Positions 60,546 to 64,000 of a DNA stretch of 64,000 nucleotides are shown here, piece by piece. The position numbers and the translations under genes are program-made. The stretch lies in assembly GCA_963575745.1 (NCBI GenBank), contig CAUYUJ010018882.1, positions 527,333-591,332 on the forward strand. Direction: 5' to 3'. The stretch comes from Prorocentrum cordatum (taxonomy: Eukaryota; Sar; Dinophyceae; Prorocentrales; Prorocentraceae). The notes below the pieces were generated by a model. That model made no database searches. It had not been told where the DNA came from and saw only the letters and a program-made list of their open reading frames with translations. How positions within the stretch are numbered: position 1 is the stretch's first letter; each line of letters begins with the position of its first letter.

Positions 60546-60720
60546 AGCGGAGGCCAGTCCACAGGAAACCTTCCAGAAGAAGCCCAACCCTTCGGACCCC
60601 TGGACGTCCATTGCTTTTGGGGGTGGGAGCGTCACGCTTTCCGTCGCAAAACCAGCGACACCCAAGAAACCCAGGGCACCCTGGAGGCAACCAGGATGTG
60701 TCTTGGCATGGGCCTCCACT
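60546..60720. mobile_element. AGTGGAGGCC inverted-repeat element, copy 2
   Basis: AGCGGAGGCC and GGCCTCCACT at the ends, with shared AGTCCACAGGAAACCTTCCA, CAAGAAACCCAGGGCACCCT, GGAGGCAACCAGGATGTGTC. 175 bp. Confidence 0.68.
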
Positions 60721-60904
60721 GCATACACCTGGCACCGTGCCCCTTCTGGCACTTTGAGACGTGGTGAAATGCAAGGCTTGTACATTCGAGTGAGGTCCCC
60801 CCCCTCTGCCCGCGCAGGTCTGCATGCACCACCACCCCTCCCGAGGCCACGATGACTCGTGAACAGCCTGGATCCGCGCTCCCGAGGCCACGATCCCTCG
60901 TGAT

Positions 60905-61390
60905 AAAAAAACTATGGGTCCGCATCCCGAGCTCCCAAGACGGCCCATGCAGGCAAACAAGGACACCAAAATGGCCCAAAATGCCTCGAAGGACCCGCAA
61001 GGGCTTGAAGAGGACCTCTGAAATTGTCCGAAGAAGCCAACCTCATGGATTCGGTGTTTGAAGGACTCTCGCACCCTCTCCTCTTCGGGTTTTCGCCAGT
61101 TCAAGACGGACCAAGGAGCCTCCACGAAAGCCCCAAGACGGCCAACGAGGCCCCCTAGAGAGTCCAAAGATGGCCCGCAAGGACACCGCGACGGCTGAAA
61201 AGGCCCTTCGCGGGCCCAAGACGGCGCCAAGACGGCCCCGCGACTTCCCCCAGGCCGCCAACATCCGGCCAAGAAGGCTCCAAGACGGCGCAAGCGAGTC
61301 GTAAGACCAGGTAGCAGGGCCCCAAGAAGGCCCACGAGGGCCAAGGGACCCCCAAGGCTGCCCCACGGGAGGCCAAGACAGCCCGAAGAG
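60905..61390 (+). repeat. CCAAGAC repeat block with core
   Basis: CCCAAGACGGCCCATGCAGG, core at 61,040-61,110 (TGGATTCGGTGTTTGAAGGA, CTCTTCGGGTTTTCGCCAGT), then CCCCAAGACGGCCAACGAGG and CCAAGACGGCGCCAAGACGG. Followed by a GAGA run (61,390-61,420) and purine-rich DNA to 61,950. Confidence 0.75.
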
Positions 61391-61949
61391 GGAGAGGGAG
61401 AGAGAGAGAGAGAGAGAGCGCATTGGGGTGACGGGGGGGGGGAACTGAGAAAGCAAGAGGGGGACATGTCGCGAGAAAGCAAGCGAGAGTATGCCCGGGG
61501 AGAATACGATAGAGAAGCGGTGCAGCAACAGCGTGCGGGTAGGGCGGGTGGGGCGAAAGAAACAACGGGGAGGGGACAGGGAAACCGGGGGGTGGGAGGA
61601 GGGGGGGGGAGAGGGAAGGACGGGAGGGGGACGGAGGATGAAGGAATGCCAGGGAGGAGAAGGGCGATACAGGAAGTGTGAACTTGGGGTGAGGAGGACG
61701 TTCGGAGGGAGAAGATGGATAATAGGACGGAACATGGCAAGAGAAGGCGAGACAGGGGAGGAGATGTGGAAGCAACGGAGCTGAATGGAGTTGAAACGGA
61801 GAGGGAAACACGAGGAATGGGAAGTGCCCAGGGAGGGGATCGGATGGGCAAGTGGAAACGAGATACCATCAAGGAGAGGAGAGAAGATAAAGGTAATCGG
61901 GGGAAGGTAGGCGGGGGCAAGAAAGCAAAGGCGAGTAGAGGAGGGGGTG

Positions 61950-62160
61950 ATGCTGCTCCTCCGCCGCCTCCGCCTCCCCCTCCTCCTTCTGCCCCTCGTC
62001 CTCCTCCCTTTCCGCTCTGGTGGTCTCTCTCTCTCTCTCTCTCTCCCCCTGGTGTTCTATCCCTCCCCCCCTCCTATGTCCCCCCTCCCCATCCCTCTCC
62101 GAGTTCCCAGATTTCTCCTCCCACTCCTCCCCTCCCCTCCCCTCTCCTCTTCCTCGTCCC
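61950..62160. repeat. CTC, CT and CCCTCC pyrimidine tract
   Basis: CCGCCTCCGCCTCCCCCTCC, CTCTCTCTCTCTC (62,027-62,045), CTCCCCTCCCCTCCCC. On the transcribed minus strand this purine DNA begins right after the donor of the exon at 62,199. Confidence 0.85.
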
Positions 62161-62198
62161 CTTCTCGTCCGAGGACAGAAGGGGGAATGGCACGAATC

Positions 62199-62294
62199 CT
62201 TCTTCAGGCCGTCGACCGCGGGCTGCAGCTTGTTCCACTGTGCCTTCCAGCCCTCCAGCCTGCCACCGAGCTCCTTCTCGCGCGCGAGTATGTC
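62199..62294 (-). CDS. Coiled-coil mini-exon 2 of the 57-62 kb set (32 codons)
   Basis: Acceptor GGCTCCCGCCGAG, then DILAREKELGGRLEGWKAQW, NKLQPAVDGLKK, ending AAGAAG|GATTCG (GA donor). Exactly 32 codons, phase 0 to phase 0. I-L-x-x-x-x-x-L-x-x-x-L-x-x-W ... L-x-x-x-V-x-x-L is an unmistakable coiled-coil register. It joins in phase to exon 1 and exon 3. On the other strand the same DNA gives stop-poor GC frames of no meaning. Confidence 0.65.
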
Positions 62295-62454
62295 CTCGGC
62301 GGGAGCCGAGCGGCGCGGCGGCCAGGGTGAAGACCAGGATGAGCGGAGAGATTGCGCAAATGACAAAGATCGGGCAGAGGAAGTAGATCGAGGAAGCGGG
62401 GGGGTGATGAGAAGGAGGAGGCGGAAGATGGAAGTAGGAGTAGGGTCGCTGGTC

Positions 62455-62578
62455 CTTGATGGTCTGCTGGACCGCCCCGATTGAATGGCTGCCCTTCTGA
62501 AGCTCCTGCCGAGCGTCGTGCAATAGTCTGGACTCCTCCTGAACCTCGCCGCGCAGCGTCTCGTTGGCAGCTTTGGAC
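62455..62578 (-). CDS. Coiled-coil mini-exon 1 of the 57-62 kb set (41 codons)
   Basis: Acceptor TTTTAGAGAGACAG, one base, then SKAANETLRGEVQEESRLLH, DARQELQKGSHSIGAVQQTI, K, ending ATCAAG|GACCAG (GA donor). Leaves in phase 0, as exon 2 requires. Heptads: L-x-x-x-V-x-x-x-x-x-L-L ... L-x-x-x-x-x-x-I-x-x-V-x-x-x-I. The start of the gene would lie at higher coordinates and is not recognised. No known family; long coiled-coil proteins of the cytoskeleton or flagellum are possible hosts. Confidence 0.62.
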
Positions 62579-62639
62579 CTGTCTCTCTAAAATCTCCCCC
62601 CTGAGGAGAGTGCGGGAGGGGAGTCAAGGGGGAGAGGAA

Positions 62640-62985
62640 CGAGGGTCGGGGATCGAGGGGGAAGTTCTCCTCCTACACCTCCTTCTCCTCCTTTCCCTCC
62701 TCCTCCGTTTCATTGTCCCCCACCACACCCTCAACGTCGTCGTTGTCGACGTAGTTGTCCTCCTACCCATGTTCCACCTACTCATCTCTCCTGCCACTCC
62801 TCATCATGAACATGATCATCAGCGCCGTCCTCCTCCTTCCTCCCACATATTCCCCTCATTCGATTGTCCCTGCCCTTCGTCATTAGTTTTCCTGTCCCTA
62901 CGCCCTCCTCCGCTCGTCCACCTCCTCCATCGCCTCCTGCCCCCCCATCCTCCTCATCCTCCTCCTCCTCCTCCGCCTCCTCCTC
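62640..62985. repeat. CTC/TCC tracts and CGTCGTTGTCGA repeats
   Basis: Pyrimidine-rich interrupted repeats; no gene. Confidence 0.7.
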
Positions 62986-62987
62986 CC

Positions 62988-63080
62988 CGCATCATCATCA
63001 CCATCGCCATCATCAGCATCATGATCGTCGCCATCGTCATCAACATCGTAGTCATCAACATCGCAGTCATCATCATCAGT

Positions 63081-63144
<64 letters not shown>

Positions 63145-63382
63145 GCATCAACATCATCATCATCATCGTCATCATCATCATCAGCATCATCATCATCATG
63201 AGCATCATCATCATCGTCGTCGTCATCATCATAATCATAATCACCATCGTCATCATCACCAGGAGCAGCATCAACATCAGCATCAACATCATCATCACCA
63301 CCATCAACATCAGCATCATCAGTATCATCGTCTTCATCATCAGCAGCAGCATCAGCATCATCATCATCATCATCATCCATAC
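62988..63382. repeat. CAT trinucleotide array
   Basis: CATCATCATCAT with CGT, CAG and CAC interruptions over about 390 bases. Confidence 0.95.
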
Positions 63383-64000
63383 TGTCACCATCGTAATAAC
63401 CCGAACGATCACTAGTAATTGTATTTCCGCCTTCTCCTCATTCTACACCGGTCAGACCTCAATCCCGCAACACGTCTTCCCACTCACACTCTTGTTGCAA
63501 CTTATGCCAGAAATTACTTGCATAGCAAATGCTATAGCGCCCCCTCCTCCACGTGCGAATTAGAGTCATGGGGCGGGGGCTCGTTGGCAGCTTACGAGGC
63601 TCGACACGAAGTATGAAGAAGCCCGCCGCAGGAGCCAACTCCCTTTTACGCATTACACAGCGAGCCCGCCGTAGGCGCTTACTTTCTGTCAGAGCACTGT
63701 GGGTGGGGCGCGGATGGATCTTCCGTGTTTTTTGGGTTCGATCGCAACCAGTCACCGCTTCGCTGGCGCGGGCTCCCTGGGGCAGAGACAGGGGAGCCTT
63801 CAACTAACGATCTGTTTGGGAGGAGAAGGATGAGCGTGAGAGAGGGAACGACCCCAACATCTCTCGAGTTATCCGTGCACTCCGTGGCGATACGTGGCAG
63901 AGATTGCCGAGTGGCCTTAATTACAGCATCATCCCAGAAGCAAGCAAGCACCGGCGATCAGAGGAGAAGGGAAGAGGACGACGACGAGGAGGAGGAGAAA
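63383..64000. other. Window end, no recognised gene
   Basis: Unique sequence of ordinary composition. A minus-strand frame (LACFWDDAVIKATRQSLPRI, ATECTDNSRDVGVV, about 63,855-63,950) has protein-like composition but no clear splice pair; the final 40 bases are GGA repeat. Confidence 0.5.

Overview
The window is eukaryotic nuclear DNA, almost certainly from a dinoflagellate. The strongest evidence is the dinoflagellate trans-spliced leader (DinoSL): an exact copy lies at 38,042-38,062 (minus) and a 20/21 copy at 55,980-56,000 (minus). Other support: an APE-type LINE polyprotein with the dinoflagellate-typical VGEASHPGP motif (about 24,010-24,046, minus), short exons bounded by AG|GA, AG|GC or AG|GT donors and AG|G acceptors, very high GC, and an extreme load of micro- and minisatellites. 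Nothing identifies the genus. No rRNA, tRNA, CRISPR or prokaryotic operon was seen.

Layout. 1-6.6 kb: satellites (12-bp, 97-bp, about 15-bp and 42-bp tandem arrays), two copies of a short TTAA-type inverted-repeat element and one 163-bp element with 48-bp inverted ends. 6.6-10.6 kb: weak coding remains on the minus strand, including a frameshifted gene relic at 9.26-9.70 kb. 11.0-20.2 kb: two of three copies of a compound repeat flanked by GGA tracts, and a 90-bp tandem array. 21.2-30.2 kb: decayed LINEs, all minus strand, with small exons at 25.0-25.6 kb between them. 30.3-36.6 kb: third compound repeat, long polypurine tracts, an exon at 33.2 kb. 36.8-43.1 kb: a large inverted ATAGGGCT array, a candidate SL RNA gene, and a 3.6-kb block in which two ~530-bp inverted arms enclose an intronless retrogene. 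44-49.2 kb: a cluster of minus-strand mini-exons. 49.2-56 kb: CAT arrays and a decayed LINE with SL sequence upstream of it. 57.2-62.6 kb: four phase-compatible coiled-coil mini-exons on the minus strand. 63.4-64 kb: nothing recognised.

How it fits together. Nearly all believable coding sequence is on the minus strand, which suits the unidirectional gene arrangement of dinoflagellates. The best host genes are one or more coiled-coil proteins made of 11-41-codon exons separated by introns full of GGA/CAT/CT repeats, and the retrogene at 40.56-41.03 kb (157 aa, function unknown), whose 5' side carries degenerate spliced-leader sequence, as expected of a reverse-transcribed trans-spliced mRNA. 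The LINEs are a plausible source of the reverse transcriptase for retrogene formation. Most long open frames in the window are products of GGA, CTC, CAT, CT or minisatellite DNA, not genes. Exon limits were set by eye from splice signals, frame and phase; transcript data would be needed to prove them.
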